A stretch of DNA of 64,000 nucleotides from a virus, in IMG/VR virus record IMGVR_UViG_3300017987_000009, positions 1 through 64,000 of that record, one strand, 5' to 3'. Below, one piece after another: positions 24,101 through 33,295 of the stretch (position 1 is the first letter of the stretch; every line of letters starts with the position of its first letter). Both the position numbers and the translations under genes were made by a program. Under the pieces are notes generated by a model that was given only the letters and a program-made list of their open reading frames with translations, had not been told where the DNA came from and made no database searches.

Positions 24101-25275
24101 TGCCGGGGCGCGACGAGCACAGGGACCTCGCGCCCGGGTTCGAGGTCGAGATCGCGGGCTCCCGCCTCGGCGCGGGCCTGACCGAGCTCGTGCAGTCGCT
24201 GGAGTACGAGAGCGTCGACGGCATCGCGGACGAGGCGCGACTGACTATCGCCAACCCCGACTACGCGCTGAGCAACTCCCCGCTCTGGCAGCCCGGCAAC
24301 GAGATGTCGCTCTGGTTCGGGTACGGCGCGGAGCTCGGCTTCGTCGGGCGCGTCATCACCGTCAAGCCCGAGCCGGCCTTCATGCAGAGCGCGCTGCCGA
24401 CCATCACGCTCAAGGGCTACACCAAGGACCAGCTGATGATGCAGAACAAGCCGTCGCGCGAGAAGGCCGACACCCGGAACTTCGAGGTCGACTCGATCCG
24501 CGACGCGGTCGAGCGCGTCGCCGCCAGGCAGTCGCCGACCGGCGAGAGCGTTTACGCCTTCCAGCACCTCGACATCGACGAGACGCCGCGCAACCGGTTC
24601 GCCGCGCCGCAGAAGGCGGACATGTCAGACTACAACTACGTCAAGGGGCTGGCGAACCTCCTCGGCTGGCTGTTCTGGGTCGACTACCTCGAGGGCCGCG
24701 GCTGGTCCCTGCACTTCAAGGACCCAGAGAACCTCGACGTCCAAGAGAGGAAGTACACCTTCGAGCACAACGCCGGCGACGCGAGCTCGCTGCTCGAGTT
24801 CTACCCCGAGCTCGCGCTGACGGGCGCCGTCACCAAGCTGCAGGTCCAGTCGCGGAACCCCGACACCGGCGAGTCGTTCGTCGAGGAGTTCGAGGACACG
24901 GAGGACGCGCCGGACGCGAAGTACACCGGCGACCCGGCGAAGACCGTCGACGAGCAGTACACGACCGCCGGCGCGGTGGTGAAGCTGTTCTTCGGCGACT
25001 ACGCCGTCGACGTCGTCAGCGACAAGAAGTTCCAGAGCGCCGCGGACATGAAGATCTGGGCGCAGCAGTGGTGGCGCCGCAAGCGGGAGAACTTCGTCGT
25101 CGGCCGCGGCAAGACGGTCGGCGTCGAGGACCTGTTCGCGCGGCAGACGCACCGCCTAGTCCTGCCCGTGGCCAGCCTGACCGGCGACTACTACTTCCCG
25201 CGCGTGCGGCACGTGTTCAACGGCACCGACGGGTACGTCTGCGACGTGAACGCCAGGAAGGAGACGCCGTCGTGA
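24100..25275 (+). CDS. Baseplate hub protein (gpD/gp27-like)
   Basis: GTG 24100 gives 391 residues. The start FEVEIAGSRLGAGLTELVQS and the AGxWxPGNEMSLWFGYG-like stretch are typical of late-control gpD/XkdQ hub proteins, as is the DYNYVKGLANLLGWLFWVDY segment around residue 180. The hub trimer connects tube and spike. Placement between the LysM protein and the spike agrees. The product overlaps the next gene by 4 nt. Confidence 0.75.
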   Translation: MPGRDEHRDLAPGFEVEIAGSRLGAGLTELVQSLEYESVDGIADEARLTIANPDYALSNSPLWQPGNEMSLWFGYGAELGFVGRVITVKPEPAFMQSALPTITLKGYTKDQLMMQNKPSREKADTRNFEVDSIRDAVERVAARQSPTGESVYAFQHLDIDETPRNRFAAPQKADMSDYNYVKGLANLLGWLFWVDYLEGRGWSLHFKDPENLDVQERKYTFEHNAGDASSLLEFYPELALTGAVTKLQVQSRNPDTGESFVEEFEDTEDAPDAKYTGDPAKTVDEQYTTAGAVVKLFFGDYAVDVVSDKKFQSAADMKIWAQQWWRRKRENFVVGRGKTVGVEDLFARQTHRLVLPVASLTGDYYFPRVRHVFNGTDGYVCDVNARKETPS

Positions 25276-26084
25276 TCTCGTACGAGAAGTACGACGCGGT
25301 GGTGGCGGACACTGCCGACCCGGAGCAGAGGTTCCGCGTCAAGGTGAAGTGCGCCGCGCTGCTCGGCACCGAGGACGTGGTGCTGAACCGGTGGGTGACG
25401 CCGAAGCTGCCGTGGGGCTTCGTCGTGGTGCCGGACGAGGGCGAGCAGATCGAGATCGAGGTCCCGACGCAGGGCGACACCGACGAGGTCCCCGGCCAGT
25501 CGTTCCTCGAGAACCTCGACATCCGGTGGACGGGGAAGAGGTACCAGGGGCCGGGCGCGTACGAGTCGATGTTCTCGTCGAGCAACTACGGCAAGCGGCG
25601 CGGGTTCGTCACGCCGCGCGGCCACATCCTGATGTGGGACGACACCGAGGGGCAGGAGAAGGTCAACCTCGTCTGGCACAGCGCGGACGACGGGTTCTGC
25701 GTGCTCTCGTTCGACGAGGACGGGTCCGTCGTCGTCGCCAACAAGAAGGGCTCGCTGATCTACCTGAACGCCGCGCTGGGCGAGACGTCGTTCGTCGACG
25801 AGCACGGCAACTCGCTCTCAAGCAACAAGGACGGGATGAAGCTGGTCGACCACGCCGGCGGCTTCGTCGACCTCGACGCGAAGAACAAGCTGATCCAGGT
25901 GATGCAGGGGACCGTGTACCTGGGCGGGCTGACCGGCACCGAGCCCGGCGTGCTGGCGGGCCAGCTGCTCACCCACTTCCGGGCGCACGTCCACCCGACC
26001 GGGACGGGGCCGAGCGGCCCGCCGACCGAGACGCCGCCGCTCGCGTTCGACTCCATGAAGTCCGCAGTACTGCAACTGAAATGA
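25272..26084 (+). CDS. Baseplate central spike protein (gpV/gp5-like)
   Basis: GTG 25272 (GTGA overlap) gives 270 residues. Residues ~8-85 form an OB-fold (RFRVKVKCAALLGTEDVVLN, then VVPDEGEQIEIEV). A β-helical region follows with repeated short strands (GSVVVANKKGSLIYLNAALG, GGFVDLDAKNKLIQVMQG). The end has HFRAHVHP-TGTGPSGPP; an HxH near a Gly/Pro-rich tip is typical of gpV spikes, where it binds iron. No lysozyme domain is present. Confidence 0.8.
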   Translation: MISYEKYDAVVADTADPEQRFRVKVKCAALLGTEDVVLNRWVTPKLPWGFVVVPDEGEQIEIEVPTQGDTDEVPGQSFLENLDIRWTGKRYQGPGAYESMFSSSNYGKRRGFVTPRGHILMWDDTEGQEKVNLVWHSADDGFCVLSFDEDGSVVVANKKGSLIYLNAALGETSFVDEHGNSLSSNKDGMKLVDHAGGFVDLDAKNKLIQVMQGTVYLGGLTGTEPGVLAGQLLTHFRAHVHPTGTGPSGPPTETPPLAFDSMKSAVLQLK

Positions 26085-26087
26085 CCG

Positions 26088-26423
26088 ATGACAAGCAAGT
26101 GCACGTTCCCGACCCTGCCGACACCGGGCATCCCGGTGCCGCCGTTCCCGCCGCCGGTCCCGTCGCTGCCGACCATGCCGTCGCTGCCGGTCCTCGACGT
26201 GCCGATCCCGCTGCCGACGCTACCGACCCTTGGCGCGCCGATCCCGCCGTTCCCGCCGCCGCTGCCGGCGCTGCCGTCGCTGCCGTCGCTCCCGCCGATC
26301 GACCCGGACATCGACATCGACCTGCCGGTGCTGCCGTCGCTGGCACCGCCTGTCCCGCCGTTCCCGCCGCCGCTGCCGGCGCTGCCCGCGATGCCGCAGC
26401 TGCCGCCGTGCCCGCTGGACTGA
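26088..26423 (+). CDS. Proline-rich three-fold repeat protein
   Basis: This 111-residue product contains 44 prolines. The core is three copies of an 18-residue unit at 17-34, 52-69 and 89-106, of the form [VI]PPFPPP[LV]P[AS]LPxxPxLP. Similar 17-19-residue spacers separate them. Single cysteines lie near each end (Cys5, Cys108). It probably folds as polyproline-II rods. It lies between spike and gp25 genes, so it is likely a hub or spike accessory. Base composition alone could produce such a frame, but the phased repeat and tight spacing (3 nt after the spike) support a real gene. I know no family for it. Confidence 0.65.
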   Translation: MTSKCTFPTLPTPGIPVPPFPPPVPSLPTMPSLPVLDVPIPLPTLPTLGAPIPPFPPPLPALPSLPSLPPIDPDIDIDLPVLPSLAPPVPPFPPPLPALPAMPQLPPCPLD

Positions 26424-26432
26424 GGTGACGCC

Positions 26433-26915
26433 GTGACAATGAGCCAGGGCACACTGAAGGACGAGCTGGTCGGCATGGGGCTGTTCGGCGAAGAAGCGCC
26501 CGCGATCGCGGCCTGGGCGGCTGCGTTCCGCGCGTACATGGCGGACGCCGAGGCGCCGCTGGGCGGCGTGCCGATCAACACGGCCGCGCTCGGCGCGCCA
26601 GAGACCGCGATGGCCGGCGCGATGGCGGGCCTGTCGAACGCGGGGCAGGCGGCCGCGAAGATCGCGGCGGGCATAACCGCGTTCTGGGGCGCGATGGCGG
26701 CCTCGCCCGCGGTCTACTTTACAGGAGCCACCGCCATCACTCCGCCGGCCGCGCTGACTGGACTAGCGGCCGCGCTGGCTGCTACCTTTGCGGCTAACGT
26801 CTCGAGCGAGGCGTCGGCGTCGGAGGCGTACGACGCGATCGCGACAGACATCGACACGGCCAACACCGGCGGAACCGCAACCTTCCCAGGACCCGTAGTG
26901 CAGACGATCGAGTGA
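26433..26915 (+). CDS. Alanine-rich baseplate-region protein
   Basis: This 160-residue protein starts at GTG 26433 (ATG 26439 is an alternative). It is helical, Ala/Gly-rich and moderately hydrophobic (AGAMAGLSNAGQAAAKIAAG, then LTGLAAALAATFAANVS), resembling amphipathic helical baseplate or membrane-interacting proteins. It has no signal peptide and no certain transmembrane helix. Unknown function; encoded between the proline-rich protein and gp25. Confidence 0.5.
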   Translation: MTMSQGTLKDELVGMGLFGEEAPAIAAWAAAFRAYMADAEAPLGGVPINTAALGAPETAMAGAMAGLSNAGQAAAKIAAGITAFWGAMAASPAVYFTGATAITPPAALTGLAAALAATFAANVSSEASASEAYDAIATDIDTANTGGTATFPGPVVQTIE

Positions 26916-26916
26916 C

Positions 26917-27294
26917 ATGGCAAAGGGACTGAAGATACCGGTCGGAGTGACAGCCACAGGCGGCACCGCGGCAGTCGAGGGGGAGGAGCACAACCTCCAG
27001 CTGATCGGCACGTCCCTGTCGAGCAGCGAGAGCGCGAACGCCTGGCAGCAGGAGGTCAACCTCGGGGAGGACATGATCTTCGGCCTGGACGAGTCGACGC
27101 TGCGCACGACTATCCTCCGCAGGCTGTACCAGATATTCGAGGCGTTCGAGGCCAACAAGCTGTACCAGCTAGACCGCGACTCGATCGAGTGGTCGAGGGA
27201 GCAGGATGGCGAGCTCACCCTGGAGCTCCGGTACATCGACCTCGAGACCGACGAGCCGCGGACCTTCCGCAAGACCTTCACCACGGGAGCGTGA
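26917..27294 (+). CDS. Baseplate wedge protein (gp25/gpW-like)
   Basis: This 125-residue protein starts one base after the previous stop. NLGEDMIFGLDESTLRTTIL, RRLYQIFEAFEAN, then a β-hairpin ELTLELRYIDLET and FRKTFTTGA match the gp25/gpW wedge family, which binds the sheath initiator position and gpJ. The length is as expected. It is followed 1 nt later by gpJ. Confidence 0.75.
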   Translation: MAKGLKIPVGVTATGGTAAVEGEEHNLQLIGTSLSSSESANAWQQEVNLGEDMIFGLDESTLRTTILRRLYQIFEAFEANKLYQLDRDSIEWSREQDGELTLELRYIDLETDEPRTFRKTFTTGA

Positions 27295-27295
27295 C

Positions 27296-29521
27296 ATGGG
27301 GCAGATTGAGATTCCCTCGTTCGACTGGTCGGCCTACTACTACGGCGAGATCCTCGAGGCGCTGCTGGCCTTCAAGCGCGTTCACGCGCCGGAGTTCACC
27401 GACGAGTCGCCGCAGGACCCGCTGATCCAGGCGCTGCGCGCCTACGCCTGTGTCGGCCACCTGAACAGCTGCGACCTCGACGTGCTCGGCAACGAGAACA
27501 CGCTGCCGACCTCGCGGCTCCCCGAGAACGTCCGGAACATGCTGCGGCTGATCGACTACGAGATGGCGTCGGCGTCGCCGTCGGAGGCCGACGTGGTGCT
27601 CAAACTGCGGGCCGCGCTCGCGGCCGCGACCACTGTCGTGTTCGAGCGGTCGCAGGTGTCGACCAGGCGGACGGCGGACGAGGCCGCGGTCGTGTTCGAG
27701 GTGCTGGAGGAGCTGGCCGCGACGCGCAGCGACCTCGGGCACATCACGAAAGTGCTGGCGCTGTACAACGTGACGTCGGCTTTCACCGACTACACGGCGG
27801 AGGCGAACAGCGCGCCGGGAGACGACTTCGCCCCCTGGCCGGCCCCGCCGGACGGCGGCGACATGCTGTACATCGGGCACGCCGACGTGATGTTCGACCA
27901 GATCGGCGTGGAGCTGGACACGAACGGCGACGACTACGACGGGCGCTGGGAGTACTACAACGGCGAGGTCCTAGACGGGAAGCCCGACTCTGTCGAGCGG
28001 GTCGGCTCGACGCTTCGCTTCGTCGTGAACGGGGTGGTCGGGGTGTCGGAGGCGCTGGGGCTGGTCGTGCGCGTGCAGCTCGACAAGACCGGCGCGTACG
28101 AGGACTGCGTCTCGCAGTGGGGCGATCTCGGATCCGGCGACGTGAACTACATTGTCACCTCCACCCTGCTCGGGCAGACGATCGGCGAGGCCGACCTGAC
28201 GAGCGTCGCGGACTACACGGTCGGCAGCGAGTGGAACGAGGTGCCCGACCTCGACGACGGGACCGACGCCGGGACCGGCGGGATGCAGACGCCCCTAAGC
28301 CAGCCGGGCGACGTCAAGTTCTCGCTGCCCGAGTCGCTGGTCGACAAGTGGCAGAAGACCACGATTGAGGAGGTCGAGGCGTACTGGGTCAGGATGCGCG
28401 TCGTCGCGAACGGAACACCGACCACCCCGGTCATCGACAGGCTGCGGATCGACCAGGGCGGACAGTACGTCAAGACGACCGCGGTGCAGGGTCAGACGCA
28501 GAACGACCCGAACCTCGGGACGGCGGACGGAGTCACGCCGAACCAGTCGTTCGAGACCACGCGCGACGGCTTCATCGACGGCAGCGAGACGGTCACGGTC
28601 GGCGGCACCGTGTGGACGCGCGTGTCGAACTTCCTGCAGAGCAAGCCGACAGACCGGCACTACAAGGTCGCCCTCGGCGAGCGCGACCGCGCGTCCTACA
28701 AGTTCGGCAACGGCGTGAACGGCGCGATCCCGTCCGGCCAAGTCGCGTCGGTCTATCGGTACGGCGTCGAGACCGACGGCAACGTGGGCGCGGGAACAAT
28801 CACGCAGGACAAGTCGGGGCTGGCGAGCGTAGCCTCGCTCTGGAACCCGCGGCCGGCGGTCGGCTGGCAGCAGGCGGAGAGCGCGACGGAGGCGACGCGC
28901 GAGCGCGCCAAGGTTGCGGGGCCGGCGTCCCTGCGGTCGGGCGAGGTCGCGCTGGGGCCGGAGGACGTCGAGGACTTCACGGTCAACAGGTACACCGACC
29001 CCGACACTGGCGCCAAGCCGTTCACCCGCTCGACCGTGATCGAGGGGTCCTTCGGCCCGAAGACGATGGAGAACGTGGTGGTCGGCGCGGGCGGGAACCC
29101 TGCGACTGCGGCGCAGCTGGCCGCCCTCGACCTGTGGCTCAACGGCGACAAGTACGCATCGCCGCCAGTGCGCAGCCGGGTGGTCGCCAACCAGGAAGTG
29201 ACGTCGACGAACTTCGCGCCGCGGACGATCGGCGTGCGGGCCGACGTCTACGGCGCGAGCAGCACGAGCGCGATCGAAGACGCGCTCGAGGCGCTGCTCC
29301 AGCCAGAGACCAGGCAGGAGGACGGCGTCAGCTTCGAGTGGGAGTTCGGCGGCGACATATTCCTGAGTCGCATAACGCACGAGATATTCGCGGCCGACCC
29401 CGGCGTGACGCGAGTCGAGAACCTCGAGCTCCACGACGGCACGAGCTGGGTAGCGGCCAACGTACCGCTTGGCAGCCGCGAGCTCCCGGTGGCCGGGACT
29501 GTCACCATCACGGCGGCGTAG
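27296..29521 (+). CDS. Baseplate wedge protein gpJ-like
   Basis: ATG 27296 gives 741 residues. N-terminal FDWSAYYYGEILEALLAFKR, PQDPLIQALRAYACVGH, NTLPTSRLPENVRNMLRLID is the classical start of gpJ/gp6 baseplate proteins. The C-terminal part has GVRADVYGASSTSAIEDALE and FGGDIFLSRITHEIF. The middle ~350 residues are β-rich insertions, making the protein about twice the length of P2 gpJ. It sits between gp25 and gpI, the conserved order. Confidence 0.85.
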   Translation: MGQIEIPSFDWSAYYYGEILEALLAFKRVHAPEFTDESPQDPLIQALRAYACVGHLNSCDLDVLGNENTLPTSRLPENVRNMLRLIDYEMASASPSEADVVLKLRAALAAATTVVFERSQVSTRRTADEAAVVFEVLEELAATRSDLGHITKVLALYNVTSAFTDYTAEANSAPGDDFAPWPAPPDGGDMLYIGHADVMFDQIGVELDTNGDDYDGRWEYYNGEVLDGKPDSVERVGSTLRFVVNGVVGVSEALGLVVRVQLDKTGAYEDCVSQWGDLGSGDVNYIVTSTLLGQTIGEADLTSVADYTVGSEWNEVPDLDDGTDAGTGGMQTPLSQPGDVKFSLPESLVDKWQKTTIEEVEAYWVRMRVVANGTPTTPVIDRLRIDQGGQYVKTTAVQGQTQNDPNLGTADGVTPNQSFETTRDGFIDGSETVTVGGTVWTRVSNFLQSKPTDRHYKVALGERDRASYKFGNGVNGAIPSGQVASVYRYGVETDGNVGAGTITQDKSGLASVASLWNPRPAVGWQQAESATEATRERAKVAGPASLRSGEVALGPEDVEDFTVNRYTDPDTGAKPFTRSTVIEGSFGPKTMENVVVGAGGNPATAAQLAALDLWLNGDKYASPPVRSRVVANQEVTSTNFAPRTIGVRADVYGASSTSAIEDALEALLQPETRQEDGVSFEWEFGGDIFLSRITHEIFAADPGVTRVENLELHDGTSWVAANVPLGSRELPVAGTVTITAA

Positions 29522-29524
29522 GCG

Positions 29525-30691
29525 ATGACCGTACCCCGAGACATCTACGACTTCTTCATCGAGCCGATCCGGCGCGAGGACCAGCGCAAGGGGCACCAGT
29601 TCCTGCAGCGTTACCTGCGCGGGCACCAGCACGTGTGGGAGACGCTGCACGAGAAGATCCACTCGGTCACGGACCTCTGGTCGGTCGAGGACTGCCCGGA
29701 CGAGCAGCTGAAGTACTTGAAGTGGATCGTCGGCTGGACGAGCGCGCTCGACTACGTCACGCGGGAGCTAGGCTTCGACGAGCTGCGCCGGCTGATCTCG
29801 ATCTCCGGCCGGCTGTGGAAGGAGCGCGGCGCGGAGAGCGCGATCGTGGACGTGATGTTCTTCGCCACCGGGGCGCGCAACCGGACGTGGAACTGGTTCG
29901 ACTTCCGCTGGATCGTCGGCGAGACGTCGCTCGCGGAGGACCACCAGGGGTGGGACCCTTGGATCGTCGGCACGGACGAGGAGACGGAGTCCAACCTTCG
30001 CATCGTCGACGATGGCGCGCTGAACCGCGCCCTTGTGGCCAACCTCCTCAAGCTCATGCGGGCGGCTAACGAGAAGTGGGAGATCACGTACCTGCACTTC
30101 CTCGACCAGTTCCTGCAGGACGGCGACATTACCCAGTGGCGTGTCGACGCGACCGACTGCCCGACGCTCGCCGTAGAGGGCGGCGTCATGTCTATGACCG
30201 ACAGCTCCCAGGTCGAGCGGACACGCGCCGCCGCCGGGACGTTCGGCAACGAGTTCTCCGCGTTCTTCCGACTACGCGGCGTCGGCAACACGACCAAAGG
30301 CTTCGGCTTCGAGTGGAATGTGGACCCGACGTCCGGGGTCGGGCGGTACTTCGCGCGCTGCGCGCCGGGGTCGAAGAAGATCAGCTTCTACTACATGAGC
30401 GGGGCGACGCCGGTCTGGTTCGGCGAGGCGAACCTGGCCGGGGAGGCGTACTACGGCCGCGTCTGGTACGGCTACCGCGTCACCTCCACGATCGAGGAGA
30501 CGACGAAGCGGCGCTTCCGGGTCTACCTGGACGGGTCGCTCGTGTTCTCGTTCCTCTGGACTACCGCGCCTCACTCGGGCGGCACAATCGGTGTCTTCCA
30601 CGAGGACGCTACCAACCGTTACGTGGAGTGCAGCGAGGCGGAGGTGGCGAGGCTGCCCGCCGACTACGACTACATCGGCATCAACCCGTAG
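29525..30691 (+). CDS. Tail protein gpI-like with C-terminal lectin-type domain
   Basis: This 388-residue protein is bipartite. Residues 1-~190 have the gpI pattern (YLRGHQHVWETLHEKIHSVT, then LKYLKWIVGW and RRLISISGRLWKERGAESAI). Residues ~205-385 are a concanavalin-like β-sandwich (FSAFFRLRGVGNTTKGFGFE, then RRFRVYLDGSLVFSFLW). gpI joins baseplate wedge to fibres; the lectin domain may bind a surface glycan or cap the fibre joint. Confidence 0.75.
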   Translation: MTVPRDIYDFFIEPIRREDQRKGHQFLQRYLRGHQHVWETLHEKIHSVTDLWSVEDCPDEQLKYLKWIVGWTSALDYVTRELGFDELRRLISISGRLWKERGAESAIVDVMFFATGARNRTWNWFDFRWIVGETSLAEDHQGWDPWIVGTDEETESNLRIVDDGALNRALVANLLKLMRAANEKWEITYLHFLDQFLQDGDITQWRVDATDCPTLAVEGGVMSMTDSSQVERTRAAAGTFGNEFSAFFRLRGVGNTTKGFGFEWNVDPTSGVGRYFARCAPGSKKISFYYMSGATPVWFGEANLAGEAYYGRVWYGYRVTSTIEETTKRRFRVYLDGSLVFSFLWTTAPHSGGTIGVFHEDATNRYVECSEAEVARLPADYDYIGINP

Positions 30692-30700
30692 GAGACGACG

Positions 30701-32575
30701 ATGGCGACAAAGAATGAGTACACCAATATAATCCTCAAGCGGCTGCTCGATTGGGACCACCTCGGGGCCTACCTCTTCGACTACATGATGGACGAGCTGC
30801 GCGCCGCCTTCGCTCGCGTCTACGACAAGGACGGCACGTTCGGCAGCACGAAAGTCACGATCGCGGCGAGCGGCAACGATGAGTTCGATCTGTCGTCGCA
30901 GCAAGGGACCGACGGGCGAGGCTGGTTCCTGGAGAGCGGGCTGCTGTACAGCTCGGTCGACTACGAGCAGAACGTGCCGTTCGAGAATACCAACACCGTC
31001 ATCTATGACATCGGCCTTCGGCGCGCCCTTGTGCCCATCGGCGTTCACAACGGCTCGCGCTCTGGCGTGCCGGAGTACAAGCGGTGGCAGGAGCGCATCG
31101 GGAAAGTCGGAACCCCCGACAGCATTGGCACCGGTCTCTCGTCCAACGTGTACCTCAACCTCCCCGCCTCCATCTGCGACAACGACCGCACGCACGCTGG
31201 CCGGAAGGTCTTGGCGTGGAAGGTCGACCCGCTGTCGAGCGAGGAGGCCGTCGCGATCCAGTTGCTCACCGTCGAGTTCACGGGCAGCGTGAACCGCGTT
31301 CTTTCCAACGACTTCTTCGGAGGCGACTCGAAGGACTCCACGGCCGCGAACTACCGCGTCTGCCTTCTCGGCCCGCGCGTGACGCGGCAGAGCGAGACGC
31401 CGCTCCAGAGCGAAAGCAACACGTGGTATGTGGGGCAGATCGTCGGCGCCGGGGCTGGCAACCCGCCGACAAGCCCTTCGGTGGCAAACCAGCGGTTGAT
31501 CGAGTACTCGCTCTCCGACTGGATCGCGCAAGTGGACACGAACAAAGCGCTGTCCGAGGGGAACTTCGGCGTGCGGCAAGCGGCGTCGATCGGCAACTGG
31601 TTCCTCGGCGCCGAGGCCGCGTCCGGCGGCGACTACAGCGCGAACGACGCGGCGGGTGGTCGCACCGGTAGCGCCACGACCGCTGGCGGGACTTACTGGG
31701 TCGTCGTCGGCGACGACGACGGGTCGGACGCTTTGTTGTTTTACTCGAACCGCGGACGCGAGTGGACGGAGAAGGCGAACCCGAAGGCGTACGACCTCAA
31801 CGGCGTCGTCTACGATCCCTCCAACGACATCTGGATTTCCGTTGGCGACGCAGACGGCGCCGACGCTTACATCATCACATGTCCGTCGTCGCCGAACCAG
31901 ACGTGGACCGAGCGCGCGAACGCCAAGAACGTGTCCCTGAACAAGATCGCCACGGACGGTTCGGGCACCTCGATCGCGGTCGGCGCGAACGACGGTTCGG
32001 ACGTCTACGCGTTGAAGACGACGAACGGCACCTCGTTCAGCGAGCTGTCCCTCGGCGGCTCTGGAGACGTCGGCAACGACATTGCCTACGGCGAGCCGGG
32101 CGGCGTGCCGACCTGGGTGGTCTGCGGGCGGAACGGTTCGACGCCGAAAGTTTGGTACAGCATTGACGGCGGTTCGTCCTGGAGCTCGGCTACCGTGCCG
32201 GGGTCCTTCGCCGACCCGTGCAAGACCATTGCCTGGAACGGGCGCAAGTTCGTGGTCGGCGGCGACAGCGGCGACATGATGAATAGCGCCGACGGGCAGA
32301 CTTGGGCGTTCATCCACGACCAGTGGGGCGACCTCAACAACGTCGAGGGCGACACGCTGAACCATGTATTCCTCGGATCGACCGGTGCGCAGTTCTTCGC
32401 CTCGCTTGACGACGGCGACACCTGGCAACGCTTGCCGCACTATCCGCATCGGGCGGGCGACGAGACGAATGCCCCGGCGCGCGTGGCGCATGACGGCTAC
32501 GCGTGGCTCGGCTACGAGGTGGACTTTACCGACGACAAGCTCTGGACGGCGTTCTCGGGCAACACGAACTTCTAA
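30701..32575 (+). CDS. Tail fibre / receptor-binding protein with β-propeller-like end
   Basis: This 624-residue protein starts at ATG 30701 (GGAGACGACG upstream). The N-terminal ~100 residues are an adaptor-like part. The middle is β-rich. Residues ~320-610 contain repeated blades of BNR/sialidase type: YWVVVGDDDGSDALLFYSNR, WISVGDADGADAYII, then KVWYSIDGGSSWSS and QFFASLDDGDTWQR. Asp-box-like S.DGG..W motifs are seen twice or more. It is the last tail gene before lysis, the usual place of the receptor-binding protein. No catalytic residues for a sialidase are claimed. Confidence 0.7.
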   Translation: MATKNEYTNIILKRLLDWDHLGAYLFDYMMDELRAAFARVYDKDGTFGSTKVTIAASGNDEFDLSSQQGTDGRGWFLESGLLYSSVDYEQNVPFENTNTVIYDIGLRRALVPIGVHNGSRSGVPEYKRWQERIGKVGTPDSIGTGLSSNVYLNLPASICDNDRTHAGRKVLAWKVDPLSSEEAVAIQLLTVEFTGSVNRVLSNDFFGGDSKDSTAANYRVCLLGPRVTRQSETPLQSESNTWYVGQIVGAGAGNPPTSPSVANQRLIEYSLSDWIAQVDTNKALSEGNFGVRQAASIGNWFLGAEAASGGDYSANDAAGGRTGSATTAGGTYWVVVGDDDGSDALLFYSNRGREWTEKANPKAYDLNGVVYDPSNDIWISVGDADGADAYIITCPSSPNQTWTERANAKNVSLNKIATDGSGTSIAVGANDGSDVYALKTTNGTSFSELSLGGSGDVGNDIAYGEPGGVPTWVVCGRNGSTPKVWYSIDGGSSWSSATVPGSFADPCKTIAWNGRKFVVGGDSGDMMNSADGQTWAFIHDQWGDLNNVEGDTLNHVFLGSTGAQFFASLDDGDTWQRLPHYPHRAGDETNAPARVAHDGYAWLGYEVDFTDDKLWTAFSGNTNF

Positions 32576-32592
32576 CTCGGCAAGGAGGCTTC

Positions 32593-33258
32593 ATGAGCAA
32601 CGCGATCATAGTCAACGGGAAGTGCTATCCGGTGAACGTGCCGGTGAAGCTGTGGGACGAGACGGGGCTGGAGGTCGTACCGTGGCGCGGCGCCCGCAAA
32701 CGCCGTCGCTCGATCACCGTCGGCGTATGGCATTGGACCGGCGGGGAAGGAGGAGCGGCCGGACTGTTCCGCGTCCTTCGCAACAAGGGGTACGGCGTCG
32801 AGTTCTACATCGACCAAGCGGGAACCATCTGGCAGTTCTGCGATCCCGCGCTCGTCGACACCTTCGATGCTGGGTGGATGAACTCACGCTCGTTCGGCGT
32901 GGAGATCGCCAACTACGGCTTCCGACGTCGCGGCGTGCTGCCGCCGAAGAGGGGACGAGGGCGCCCGACCTACCTCTGCAAGCTCAACGGACGGCGCCGG
33001 GAGTTCGCCCACTTCTGGCCTGCGCAGTTCGCCGCCGCGATGGCGCTGGCCGACGCGATGTCCAACGCGTGTCCGGTGCCGCGCAGCGTGCCGACGATCG
33101 GCGGGCAGGTGGTCAACCCGAACACCCTCGAACCGGAGGAGGCGCAGCACTTCGCCGGACACCTCGGCCACTTCCACATCACCAAGCGCAAGAGCGATCC
33201 GGGCCTTGACCTGCTCTCGATGTTCGCCGCGCAGTTCGCCCAGACCATTAGGAGCTGA
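32593..33258 (+). CDS. N-acetylmuramoyl-L-alanine amidase endolysin
   Basis: ATG 32593 (AAGGAGG upstream) gives 221 residues of amidase-2/PGRP type. Visible motifs are GVWHWTGGEG (first zinc His), VEFYIDQAGTIWQFCDP, SRSFGVEIANYG, and HLGHFHITKRKSDPG with the remaining ligand and Lys/Asp residues. It cleaves the amide bond between muramic acid and the peptide stem. There is no signal peptide, so release would need a holin; two membrane proteins follow at 33588 and 34104. Confidence 0.85.
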   Translation: MSNAIIVNGKCYPVNVPVKLWDETGLEVVPWRGARKRRRSITVGVWHWTGGEGGAAGLFRVLRNKGYGVEFYIDQAGTIWQFCDPALVDTFDAGWMNSRSFGVEIANYGFRRRGVLPPKRGRGRPTYLCKLNGRRREFAHFWPAQFAAAMALADAMSNACPVPRSVPTIGGQVVNPNTLEPEEAQHFAGHLGHFHITKRKSDPGLDLLSMFAAQFAQTIRS

Positions 33259-33265
33259 CGCTCCT
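33250..33265 (+). terminator. Small stem-loop over the amidase stop codon
   Basis: AGGAGC-TGAC-GCTCCT forms a 6-bp stem with the stop codon in the loop. There is no T-run. It may stabilise the end of the amidase message or act as a weak pause site. Confidence 0.25.
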
Positions 33266-33295
33266 GTGTGGTAGCCTGACGAGGAGAGGTTGCAC

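Noticed and set aside
26088-26674. Gly-rich reverse-strand frame opposite the proline-rich gene
   Set aside because: Complement of CCG-rich codons gives Gly repeats; no start signal.
30704-30732. GCGACA-17-TATAAT promoter-like sequence at the start of the tail fibre gene
   Set aside because: It lies inside the coding region, would drive only part of the gene, and the -35 is weak; probably chance.
30272-32491. 739-codon reverse-strand open frame opposite the tail fibre
   Set aside because: Arg/Val-rich shadow without motif or ribosome binding site; the + strand fibre explains the region.
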